From: Gemmatimonadota bacterium
Lineage (GTDB): Bacteria > Gemmatimonadota > Gemmatimonadetes > Longimicrobiales > Gaopeijiaceae
Direction: 5' to 3'
Length of the DNA stretch: 5,825 nucleotides
Assembly (NCBI GenBank): GCA_030550695.1
Contig: JAUQOX010000182.1
Location: 1-5,825 of the forward strand
The stretch's first letter is position 1; each line of letters begins with the position of its first letter. Under the pieces are notes generated by a model that did not search any database, had not been told where the DNA came from, and saw nothing but the letters and a program-made list of their open reading frames with translations. Shown here piece by piece: positions 1-5,613 of this stretch. A program made the position numbers and the translations under genes.

Positions 1-38
1 GGGAAAGGAGGTTTCGAGGGGGAACGGGAGGGTGGAAG

Positions 39-43
39 AAGGA
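39..43 (+). promoter_or_regulatory. Ribosome binding site deciding the ATG at 50
   Basis: AAGGA six bases before the ATG at 50 is a normal Shine-Dalgarno arrangement. It favours this start over the in-frame GTG at 32. A stronger-looking AAAGGAGGT lies at 4-12 but has no ATG, GTG or TTG at a normal distance downstream. Confidence 0.5.
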
Positions 44-49
44 CCCCAG

Positions 50-295
50 ATGCGGTCCGCGTCGGTGGATTCCCCGACACAGGTCCGGGAAGCGTCCAGA
101 GTGGCGGTCCGAGAGGAGGTGGGCCTCGAGGCCCCCCCGGGTACGGATCCTCAATTGTGGAGCGTCCTCACCACGGAAGAGCGCCGCTACTTTGCCCAGC
201 TCCGGGCCCTCGGGCCCCTCACCTACCGGCCTGGCCGGTTGGGGTTGGTGGAGTTTGCCCTTCAGAGGGGCGGGCGCCTGGACGTGAGGGTCTGA
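50..295 (+). CDS. Small unrecognised protein encoded directly upstream of fliE
   Basis: I do not recognise this protein family. From the ATG at 50 it has 81 residues. The first 30 or so are polar and look disordered (MRSASVDSPTQ..., with a Pro-Pro-Gly at 29-31). Residues about 33-60 look folded: DPQLWSVLTTEERRYFAQL, then ALGPLTY. After a basic PGR the chain ends in a Gly-Gly-Arg-Leu-Asp-Val-Arg-Val tail. It has no signal peptide, membrane segment or cysteine. The ATG is preferred because AAGGA at 39-43 lies six bases before it. A GTG at 32 in the same frame has purines right against it with almost no spacer. The frame stays open to the left edge, so a longer gene is possible. It ends two bases before fliE, whose ribosome binding site lies inside it, so a role in the flagellum is inferred from position only. 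Its small size would suit an assembly factor, but nothing shows this. Confidence 0.7.
   Translation: MRSASVDSPTQVREASRVAVREEVGLEAPPGTDPQLWSVLTTEERRYFAQLRALGPLTYRPGRLGLVEFALQRGGRLDVRV
121..134. repeat. Perfect 14-base palindrome in the first gene
   Basis: GGGCCTCGAGGCCC reads the same on both strands. It falls within codons for Val-Gly-Leu-Glu-Ala-Pro of the small upstream gene. In DNA this rich in G and C it may be chance; no function is claimed. Confidence 0.5.
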
Positions 296-297
296 CC

Positions 298-630
298 ATG
301 GCCTCTCCCGTCTCCGGGCCCGGCGGAACCCAGCGGTGGCCTGGGCTCCAAGGACCCCAAGGCACGGAAAGGGGAGGTTTCTCCCTTCCCTTGCGGGGGG
401 TCGGGGGGGCGCCCTCGTTCGGACAAACCCTTCAGGAAGCTCTGGGGCAGGTCTCTTCCCTCCAGGACCGGGCCAAAGACGCCATCTCCGCTTTCCTCCG
501 GGGAGAGCCGGTGGAGATCCACCAGGTGATGGCTGCGGCAGAAGAGGCCGGGATCGCCCTGGAAATGCTCATCGAGGTCCGGAACAAGCTTATGGAAGCC
601 TACCGGACCGTGATGAACATGCAAAGCTGA
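298..630 (+). CDS. fliE: FliE, flagellar MS-ring/rod junction protein
   Basis: FliE is a small exported basal-body protein that links the MS ring (FliF) to the proximal rod and is among the first substrates of the flagellar export apparatus. This copy has 110 residues, normal for the family. Residues 1-38 are a Gly/Pro-rich variable leader. The conserved part runs from about 40 to the end: PSFGQTLQEALGQV, then LQDRAKDAISAFLRGEPVEIHQVMAA, then the hallmark C-terminal helix ending EVRNKLMEAYRTVMNMQ. The start is set by GAGG at 286-289, inside the end of the preceding gene, eight bases before the ATG. An in-frame ATG at 157 would only add the wrong frame of the upstream gene. The gap to fliF is 18 bases. 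The leader DNA holds runs of six and seven G (395-400, 403-409). The assignment is firm. Confidence 0.96.
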   Translation: MASPVSGPGGTQRWPGLQGPQGTERGGFSLPLRGVGGAPSFGQTLQEALGQVSSLQDRAKDAISAFLRGEPVEIHQVMAAAEEAGIALEMLIEVRNKLMEAYRTVMNMQS

Positions 631-648
631 GGTAGGGCGAGGATAGCC

Positions 649-2133
649 ATGCCGGGTGCCCTGAAGTCGTTTCTGCAACAGGTGGGTGGGGAGCGCCGTG
701 CGGTCGCCCTCGTGGGAGTCCTGGCCATCCTGGCGGCTCTCCTGGCCCTGGCACGGTGGGCCACCGCCCCCAGGATGGTCCCTCTGGCGGTGGGCGTCCC
801 CCTGGAGAGCGTGGGAAAGATGACCCAGAAGCTGGAGGAAGCCGGCATCTCCTACCGCCTGGAAAGGGGGGGGGCTGCGGTGATGGTAGCGGAAGGGGAC
901 CTGGCTCGGGCCAGGGTGTTCCTGGCTCAAGAGGGGCTGCCGGGGGGAACCCAGCCGGGATGGTCCCTCTTCGACGAAGCCTCGTGGGGGATGACGGACT
1001 TCACCCAGAGGGTCAACTACCGTCGGGCTTTGGAAGGGGAGCTGGAGAAGACCATCGGCCGCATGGCCGGGGTCGAGGGGGTGCGGGTCCACCTGGCCAT
1101 CCAACGGTCGTCGGTGTTGCGCCAGGGCGAGCCCCCCTCCCAGGCGTCGGTGGTGCTGACCCTCCGGGCCGGTTTCCGTCCCGACAAGGGCATGGTGGAG
1201 GGGATCGCTTCGCTGGTATCGGGCTCGGTGGAGGGTCTGTCCCGGGACCGGGTGGCCGTCCTGGACCACACCGGACGCCTTCTTACCGACGAGGACGACG
1301 GCACGGGGACGGGAATGACGGCGCGGCAGTTGGCCATCCAGAAGGAACTGGAGACCTACCTGGAGGAAAAGGCCCACCAACTCGTGGAGCCGGTGGTGGG
1401 GCCCGGCAACGTGACCGTCCGGGTGGCGGCGGCCCTGGATTTCGACCAGGTGGGACGCACGGTGGAGAGCTTCGATCCCGACCAGCAGGTGACGGTGCGC
1501 CAGGAACGGGCGGAAATCATCCCCCAGACGGCGGAACAGGGAGCCGGCTCCCTCACCGTGAGTTCGGTGTTCGAAACCCCCCGGAGCGTGGAAACGGTCC
1601 ATCGGAGCGGCGCCCGGATCCAAAGGCTCACCGTGGCCGTGGTGATCAACGAGCGGCAGGTGGAGGAGGGCGGGGAGCCTCGTTCCCTTCCCCGGTCCCC
1701 GGAGGAACTGAAAAGGGTGGAAGCCCTGGTGGCCAACGCCGTGGGTTTGGACCCTTCGCGGGGAGACGCCATCACCGTGGTGAGCCTGCCCTTCGATCGT
1801 GCTCCTGCCGCTCTTCCCGAAGGGGATTCCGGGATGGGGGCGGCCGTCTGGTTGAGGGAGAACGCAAGACCGATGGTGGCTCTCTTGGGCGTCCTTCTGG
1901 CCTTTGTGCTAGGCCTTCGGTGGCTCGAGGCCCTGCGGGTGTCATACGGAAAGGAGGGGAGCAAACTCCTCCGGGCCCCGGCAGAGAGTCCGGGCGAGGC
2001 GGTAGATGCGGGGAAAGAGCTGATAGATGCGGCTAAGGCGCGGGGGCTCATCGCCGCCTCGGCGCCCCGCTTGGAAGTGACCGACCCCGAGATGACGGCC
2101 CGTGTGGTGCGGGCTTGGATGGCGGAGGGCTGA
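649..2133 (+). CDS. fliF: FliF, flagellar MS-ring protein
   Basis: FliF oligomerises in the inner membrane into the MS ring, the base for the rod, the C ring and the housing of the export gate. It has 494 residues, somewhat shorter than the usual 520-570. There is a short cytoplasmic N-terminus, a first membrane helix at about 18-37, ring-building motifs 1 and 2 at about 45-200 (with the characteristic EGLPGG and FTQRVNYRRALEGELEKTI at about 118-136), and ring-building motif 3 with the beta-collar at about 225-380. A second membrane helix lies at about 407-425. The C-terminus (TDPEMTARVVRAWMAEG) is the FliG-binding tail. The beta-collar loop (about 280-320) lacks the long Gly/Ser insert seen in many FliF proteins. 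The ATG at 649 has GAGGA at 639-643 with a five-base spacer. A run of nine G lies in frame at 866-874. One base separates its stop from fliG. Confidence 0.97.
   Translation: MPGALKSFLQQVGGERRAVALVGVLAILAALLALARWATAPRMVPLAVGVPLESVGKMTQKLEEAGISYRLERGGAAVMVAEGDLARARVFLAQEGLPGGTQPGWSLFDEASWGMTDFTQRVNYRRALEGELEKTIGRMAGVEGVRVHLAIQRSSVLRQGEPPSQASVVLTLRAGFRPDKGMVEGIASLVSGSVEGLSRDRVAVLDHTGRLLTDEDDGTGTGMTARQLAIQKELETYLEEKAHQLVEPVVGPGNVTVRVAAALDFDQVGRTVESFDPDQQVTVRQERAEIIPQTAEQGAGSLTVSSVFETPRSVETVHRSGARIQRLTVAVVINERQVEEGGEPRSLPRSPEELKRVEALVANAVGLDPSRGDAITVVSLPFDRAPAALPEGDSGMGAAVWLRENARPMVALLGVLLAFVLGLRWLEALRVSYGKEGSKLLRAPAESPGEAVDAGKELIDAAKARGLIAASAPRLEVTDPEMTARVVRAWMAEG
866..874 (+). repeat. Homopolymer of nine G inside fliF
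   Basis: Nine consecutive G fall across the codons for Arg-Gly-Gly-Ala at about residues 73-76 of FliF. The tract is in frame in this copy. It is the longest single-base run I found in the window, and a place where replication slippage or a sequencing error would break FliF. Confidence 0.85.
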
Positions 2134-2134
2134 A

Positions 2135-3175
2135 ATGAGCGGGGCAGTCGCCAAGAGAAGATCCGCAGCCGAGTCGCCGGAGCTGAGCGGTCGGCAGAAG
2201 GTGGCCGTCCTGCTCATGGCCCTGGGGGAGGAAGCCTCGGCGGAGATCACCAAGAGCCTGTCTCTGGAGGAGGTGGAGGCCATCTCCTTCGAGATTGCGC
2301 GAATGGAGCGTGTGGATCCCGAAGTGGTGGCGGCCGTTCTGGACGAGTGGCAGCACACAGAGCGGGCGGCCTTCTCTTTGGCCCGGGGAGGCGTGGATTA
2401 TGCCCGGAGGATCCTGGAGAAGGCCTTCGGTCCCCAGAAAGCCAGTTCCATCCTCAAGAGGATCGAGGCCCAGCTCCACGACCATATCTCCATGGTGAAT
2501 TTCCGTAACGCCGACCCGGCCCAGCTGGCGGCGGTCATCCGCAACGAGCATCCCCAGATCATTGCCGTCCTTCTGGCTTTTCTGGATCCCGACCATACCG
2601 CAGCGGTGTTGAAGGGGTTCGATACCCGCCTGGGTACGGAGATCCTCTTGAGGATGGCCCGCATGGAGAAGATCCATCCGGACGTGTTGAAGGTGGTCGA
2701 GTCTTCCCTGGGTGCCGAATCGGATCTGTCCTTCGGCAAGGAAGGCTCCAAGGCCGGCGGGCCGGAAGCAGTGGCGGAGATCCTCAATCGGACCACGGCC
2801 AGCCTGGAGAAGGAATTGATGGACGGGCTCATGCACCGCGATCCGGAGCTGGCCGAAAAGATCAAGGATCTGATGTTCGTCTTCGAAGACATCGTCAAAT
2901 TGGACGATTCCGCCATCACACGGGTCTTGAGGGATGTCGAAACCAAGGAGCTGGCGATGGCCCTGAAGGTGGCCTCCGACGAGCTCAAGGCCCGCATCAT
3001 GGGCACGCTCTCCAACCGGGCTCGGCAGGCCCTGCAAGAGGAGATCGAATTCTTGGGGCCGGTGCGGGTAAGCGACGTAGAAGCGGCGCAGGCGAATATC
3101 GTCCGGACAGTGAGGACCTTGGAGGAGGCCGGTGAAATCGTCATCGGAGCCAGTCATGACGTCCTGGTGGAATAG
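2135..3175 (+). CDS. fliG: FliG, flagellar rotor/switch protein
   Basis: FliG binds the cytoplasmic tail of FliF and forms the upper C ring, where its C-terminal domain meets the MotA stator to produce torque. This copy has 346 residues, normal length. The N-terminal domain (about 17-110, LSGRQKVAVLLMALGEEASAE) binds FliF. The middle domain carries the EHPQ motif at 138-141. A Gly-Gly hinge at 208-209 leads to the C-terminal domain with MFVFEDIVKLDD at 247-258. By alignment from memory with E. coli FliG, the torque-helix charges are kept: Lys278, Arg295, Glu302, Glu303 and Arg311 match K264, R281, D288, D289 and R297. Only the two Asp are swapped for Glu. The ATG at 2135 has GGAGG at 2124-2128, six bases away, inside the end of fliF. 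In-frame codons upstream from GTG 2102 would overlap fliF and lack family similarity. Its last bases overlap fliH. Confidence 0.98.
   Translation: MSGAVAKRRSAAESPELSGRQKVAVLLMALGEEASAEITKSLSLEEVEAISFEIARMERVDPEVVAAVLDEWQHTERAAFSLARGGVDYARRILEKAFGPQKASSILKRIEAQLHDHISMVNFRNADPAQLAAVIRNEHPQIIAVLLAFLDPDHTAAVLKGFDTRLGTEILLRMARMEKIHPDVLKVVESSLGAESDLSFGKEGSKAGGPEAVAEILNRTTASLEKELMDGLMHRDPELAEKIKDLMFVFEDIVKLDDSAITRVLRDVETKELAMALKVASDELKARIMGTLSNRARQALQEEIEFLGPVRVSDVEAAQANIVRTVRTLEEAGEIVIGASHDVLVE
3146..3149 (+). promoter_or_regulatory. Ribosome binding site candidate for fliH inside fliG
   Basis: GGAG lies six bases before the ATG at 3156. A competing start is GTG 3132, preceded by the richer GGAGGAGG at 3121-3128 but only three bases away. 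Both sites are inside the last codons of fliG. The choice changes the FliH N-terminus by eight residues (MKSSSEPV). Confidence 0.4.
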
Positions 3176-3815
3176 TTCCCCTGGGGAATCGGCCTCGGGG
3201 GTCACCTGGAGGGCCGCAACCCCTGCCAGATGGATTTGGAAAGAGCTGGCTGGCCCGGCCCCCCGCCCCAAGGCCAAGGAGGAAGGCCCGAGGACGAATC
3301 CCTCGCCGGTGGAGGTGGAGGCTGAACGACAACGGGCCTATGAAGCCGGCTTCCGGGACGGCAGTGCCTTTGCACGACGCCAGATTCTGGAAGAGTTGGG
3401 GCCGAATCTGAGGGCTTCGGTGGAAGTGGTGGAGGAGGTGGAGAGCTACCTCGAGGCGTTCCACGCCCGGATGGAAGAGAACCTCACGGCCCTGGCCCTG
3501 GCGGTGGCTCGCCAATTGGTGGAGCGGGAGCTTCGGGCGGATCCCCAGGTGGTGGCCGATCTGGTCCGCAATGCCCTGACCCACTTCCCCATGGACCAGA
3601 AGGTACGCATCCGCCTGCACCCGGCCGATCTGTCGGCCATCTCCCGGGAAGGGCAGGGGGCTCCTCCTACCATTGCCGCCGGCAGGGAGGTTCAGTGGAT
3701 TCCCGACGAGAGCGTAGCCCGGGGCGGATGTTTGGTGGAAGGCCCGGAGCGGATCGTGGACGGGCGGATCGATGCAGCCCTCGAACGGATTTTCCGGACG
3801 GTGACCCGTGGTTGA
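3156..3815 (+). CDS. fliH: FliH, regulator and peripheral stalk of the flagellar export ATPase
   Basis: FliH dimers bind the N-terminus of FliI, restrain its ATPase activity and dock it at the C ring and export gate; the family is related to the peripheral stalks of F- and V-type ATPases. From ATG 3156 it has 219 residues, typical. The N-terminal 31 residues hold five tryptophans (4, 5, 18, 26, 28), followed by a Pro/Lys-rich linker at about 32-52. A short helix contains one GxxxG step (AGFRDG, 64-69). Then comes a long charged helix (about 75-125) and the C-terminal FliI-binding domain, with RIRLHPADL at about 151-159 and the family pattern DESVARGGCLVEGPERIVDGRIDAALERI at about 184-212. The start is uncertain: GTG 3132 would add eight residues. 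It overlaps fliG by 20 bases and fliI by eight, which suggests coupled translation. FliH is poorly conserved, but the C-terminal pattern and position make this call safe. Confidence 0.93.
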   Translation: MTSWWNSSPGESASGVTWRAATPARWIWKELAGPAPRPKAKEEGPRTNPSPVEVEAERQRAYEAGFRDGSAFARRQILEELGPNLRASVEVVEEVESYLEAFHARMEENLTALALAVARQLVERELRADPQVVADLVRNALTHFPMDQKVRIRLHPADLSAISREGQGAPPTIAAGREVQWIPDESVARGGCLVEGPERIVDGRIDAALERIFRTVTRG

Positions 3816-5145
3816 AACCCTCTTGAAGAGACTGGAGGGAGTCTCTCGGTTCGCCCATTACGGCCGAGTGACGCGGGTGGTGGGCCTGGTCATCGAGGCG
3901 GTGGGGCTGGATGTGGCCCTGGGGGAGCTCTGCGAAATCGAGAGCTTGGTGAACGGCAACGTGGTGCCGGCAGAGGTGGTGGGGTTCCATGAGAAGGGGA
4001 TCCTCCTTATGCCCCTGGGAGATCTGGAAGGCGTCCATCCCGGTAGTGCCGTGCGCCATCTGGGAACCTCCCTGGGGGTCGAGGTGGGGCCGGGGCTGCT
4101 GGGACGCGTGCTGGACGGTCTGGGATCTCCCATGGACGGTCTGGGCGGAGTGGGGCCGACGGTCAGGGTCCCGTTGTTTTCCGGCCCCCCCAACCCTCTC
4201 TCGCGCCGTCCCATCACCGAGGTCTTCGAGACCGGCGTCCGCGCCCTGGACGCCCTCCTGACCCTGGGGAAAGGCCAACGGATTGGTGTCTTTTCCGGCA
4301 GCGGGGTGGGAAAGAGCACCCTGTTGGGCATGATCGCACGGCACGCTTCCGCCGATGTGAACGTCATCGCCCTTTTGGGAGAACGGGGCCGGGAGGTCAA
4401 AGATTTCATCGAGAGGGCGCTGGGAGAAGAAGGGCTGGCTCGGTCTGTCCTGGTGGTGGCCACCGGCGACCAATCCGCTCTGATCCGGGCCCGGGGGGCC
4501 CTGGTGGCCACGGCCATCGCGGAGTTCTTCAGGGATCAGGGCCGCCATGTGCTCCTCATCCTGGATTCCGTCACCCGCGTGGCCATGGCCTGGCGAGAGA
4601 TCGGCTTGGCGGTGGGCGAGCCGCCCACCACCAGGGGTTACCCCCCATCGGTGTTCGCCTCCCTCCCGCGGCTGTTGGAGAGGGCCGGGAACAGCAGCCG
4701 AGGCGCCATCACCGGGATCTACTCCGTTCTGGTGGAAGGGGACGATCTCAACGAACCCGTGGCGGATCACGTCCGATCCATCCTGGACGGTCACATCGTG
4801 TTGAGCCGTGCCTTGGCGTCCGCAGGGCACTTTCCCGCCATCGACGTCCTGCAGAGCGCCAGCCGGGTCCGCAACGAAATCATGACCGCCGAACACCAAG
4901 CAGCGGCCCTACGCTTCCAAGGGCTCATGGCCGCCTATCGGGAAAGGGAAGACCTGATTTCGGTGGGCGCCTATCAGCCCGGCTCGGATCCCCAAACGGA
5001 CTTGGCCATCAAGTTGCGGGCGCCTATGCTGAAGTTCTTGCGACAGGAACCTCATGAATGCACATCCTTCACCGACTCTGTCGCTGAGCTTACCCGCATC
5101 ATGGCGTCCGCAAATCCCTGGCGGCCCGGAGGATCGGCTGAATGA
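3808..5145 (+). CDS. fliI: FliI, flagellar type III export ATPase
   Basis: FliI is the cytoplasmic hexameric ATPase that helps deliver flagellar substrates to the export gate. It has 445 residues, as expected. An N-terminal beta-barrel-like domain covers about 18-95 and includes GRVTRVVGLVIEAVG. The ATPase core holds Walker A at 162-171 (FSGSGVGKST, Lys169), GERGREV at 191-197 with the likely catalytic Glu192, and Walker B ending at Asp253 in HVLLILDS. The FliI/SctN signature PPTTRGYPPSVF is at 272-283. Arg353 in SASRV is the likely arginine finger by comparison with F1-alpha. A helical C-terminal domain carries the YRERED segment at 377-382. It starts at GTG 3808, eight bases inside fliH, with only a modest GGTGA at 3800-3804, so translation probably depends on ribosomes finishing fliH. 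An ordinary F1 subunit is excluded by the signature and the neighbours. Confidence 0.98.
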   Translation: MVETLLKRLEGVSRFAHYGRVTRVVGLVIEAVGLDVALGELCEIESLVNGNVVPAEVVGFHEKGILLMPLGDLEGVHPGSAVRHLGTSLGVEVGPGLLGRVLDGLGSPMDGLGGVGPTVRVPLFSGPPNPLSRRPITEVFETGVRALDALLTLGKGQRIGVFSGSGVGKSTLLGMIARHASADVNVIALLGERGREVKDFIERALGEEGLARSVLVVATGDQSALIRARGALVATAIAEFFRDQGRHVLLILDSVTRVAMAWREIGLAVGEPPTTRGYPPSVFASLPRLLERAGNSSRGAITGIYSVLVEGDDLNEPVADHVRSILDGHIVLSRALASAGHFPAIDVLQSASRVRNEIMTAEHQAAALRFQGLMAAYREREDLISVGAYQPGSDPQTDLAIKLRAPMLKFLRQEPHECTSFTDSVAELTRIMASANPWRPGGSAE

Positions 5146-5603
5146 GAGTATTCCAGTTTTCCCTCGCAAAGATCCTGGACCTACGGCGAGAGGTGGAGCA
5201 GGACCGCGCCCGTAAGGTGGCCCAAGCCAGGGACCGATGGGAAGAGGCCAGACAGGCCAGGGAGAACTTGCTGGAAATCCATCGGGTTGGACGGGAGCAA
5301 CTGGCCGACGCCCACCGCGTGGGGGGCTCGGTAGGGAGGATCCTCACCATGGAACTGGTGGCCGAGCACATGGAGCGACAGGTACGGGAAGCCGAAGAGC
5401 GTTGCCGAGACGCCCAGAACGATCTGTCTTTTTCCCTGAGCCGTTTTGCCGAGGCTTTCAAGGAGAGGAAGATCCTGGACCGTCTTCGCACGCGAAAGAT
5501 GGAAGAGTGGAAGGTGGAGGAAGGCCGCAGGGAGCAGAAGGAGCTGGACGAGGTGGCTGTCGTCCGCCATGGCCGCCCTTCCCCGAGCGCTCCGGAACTC
5601 TGA
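5142..5603 (+). CDS. fliJ: FliJ, coiled-coil stalk and chaperone-escort of the export ATPase
   Basis: FliJ inserts into the FliI hexamer like the gamma subunit of F1 and contacts the export gate protein FlhA. This protein has 153 residues, within the usual 140-160. It starts with the typical FQFSLAKILDLRREVE (residues 4-19). The middle is almost wholly charged and helical, consistent with a two-strand coiled coil (about 10-60 and 75-138), broken near GGSVG at 61-65. It closes with the family's KERKILDRLRTRKMEEW...EQKELDEVAV pattern at about 107-140. A short Pro/Ser tail follows. The ATG overlaps the fliI stop as ATGA. GGAGGA at 5128-5133 lies eight bases upstream, so it should be translated efficiently in step with fliI. 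The sequence family is weakly conserved; ends, length, coil and position all agree. Confidence 0.94.
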   Translation: MRVFQFSLAKILDLRREVEQDRARKVAQARDRWEEARQARENLLEIHRVGREQLADAHRVGGSVGRILTMELVAEHMERQVREAEERCRDAQNDLSFSLSRFAEAFKERKILDRLRTRKMEEWKVEEGRREQKELDEVAVVRHGRPSPSAPEL

Positions 5604-5613
5604 AGGGGGAACC

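Noticed and set aside
157..297. Extension of FliE back to an ATG at 157
   Set aside because: The extra 47 residues are the wrong phase of the upstream gene. FliE proteins are about 100-110 residues, and the ATG at 298 has a proper ribosome binding site.
631..648. Gap between fliE and fliF as a possible promoter or terminator
   Set aside because: Only 18 bases, and it holds the fliF ribosome binding site; no hairpin with a T run and no promoter-like boxes.
262..1623. Long open frame of 453 codons on the - strand across fliE and fliF
   Set aside because: It lies opposite two firmly identified genes. Its protein is rich in His, Pro, Gly and Arg with no recognisable domain, as expected when GC-biased third positions remove stops on the other strand.
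756..2036. Open frame of 426 codons on the + strand in another phase of fliF
   Set aside because: Gly/Arg/Pro-rich shadow of fliF. It matters only as the frame entered if the G run at 866-874 gained one base.
2048..3277. Open frame of 409 codons on the - strand opposite fliG
   Set aside because: Same codon-phase shadow: opposite a well conserved gene, low-complexity translation, no supporting start context.
4112..4145. Direct repeat TGGACGGTCTGGG at 4112-4124 and 4133-4145 in fliI
   Set aside because: It encodes the Asp-Gly-Leu-Gly pairs of the normal LDGLGxPxDGLG segment of FliI-type ATPases, so protein conservation and codon choice explain it.
3667..4899. Open frame of 410 codons on the - strand opposite fliI
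   Set aside because: Shadow of fliI; the translation is His/Gln/Pro-rich without motifs.
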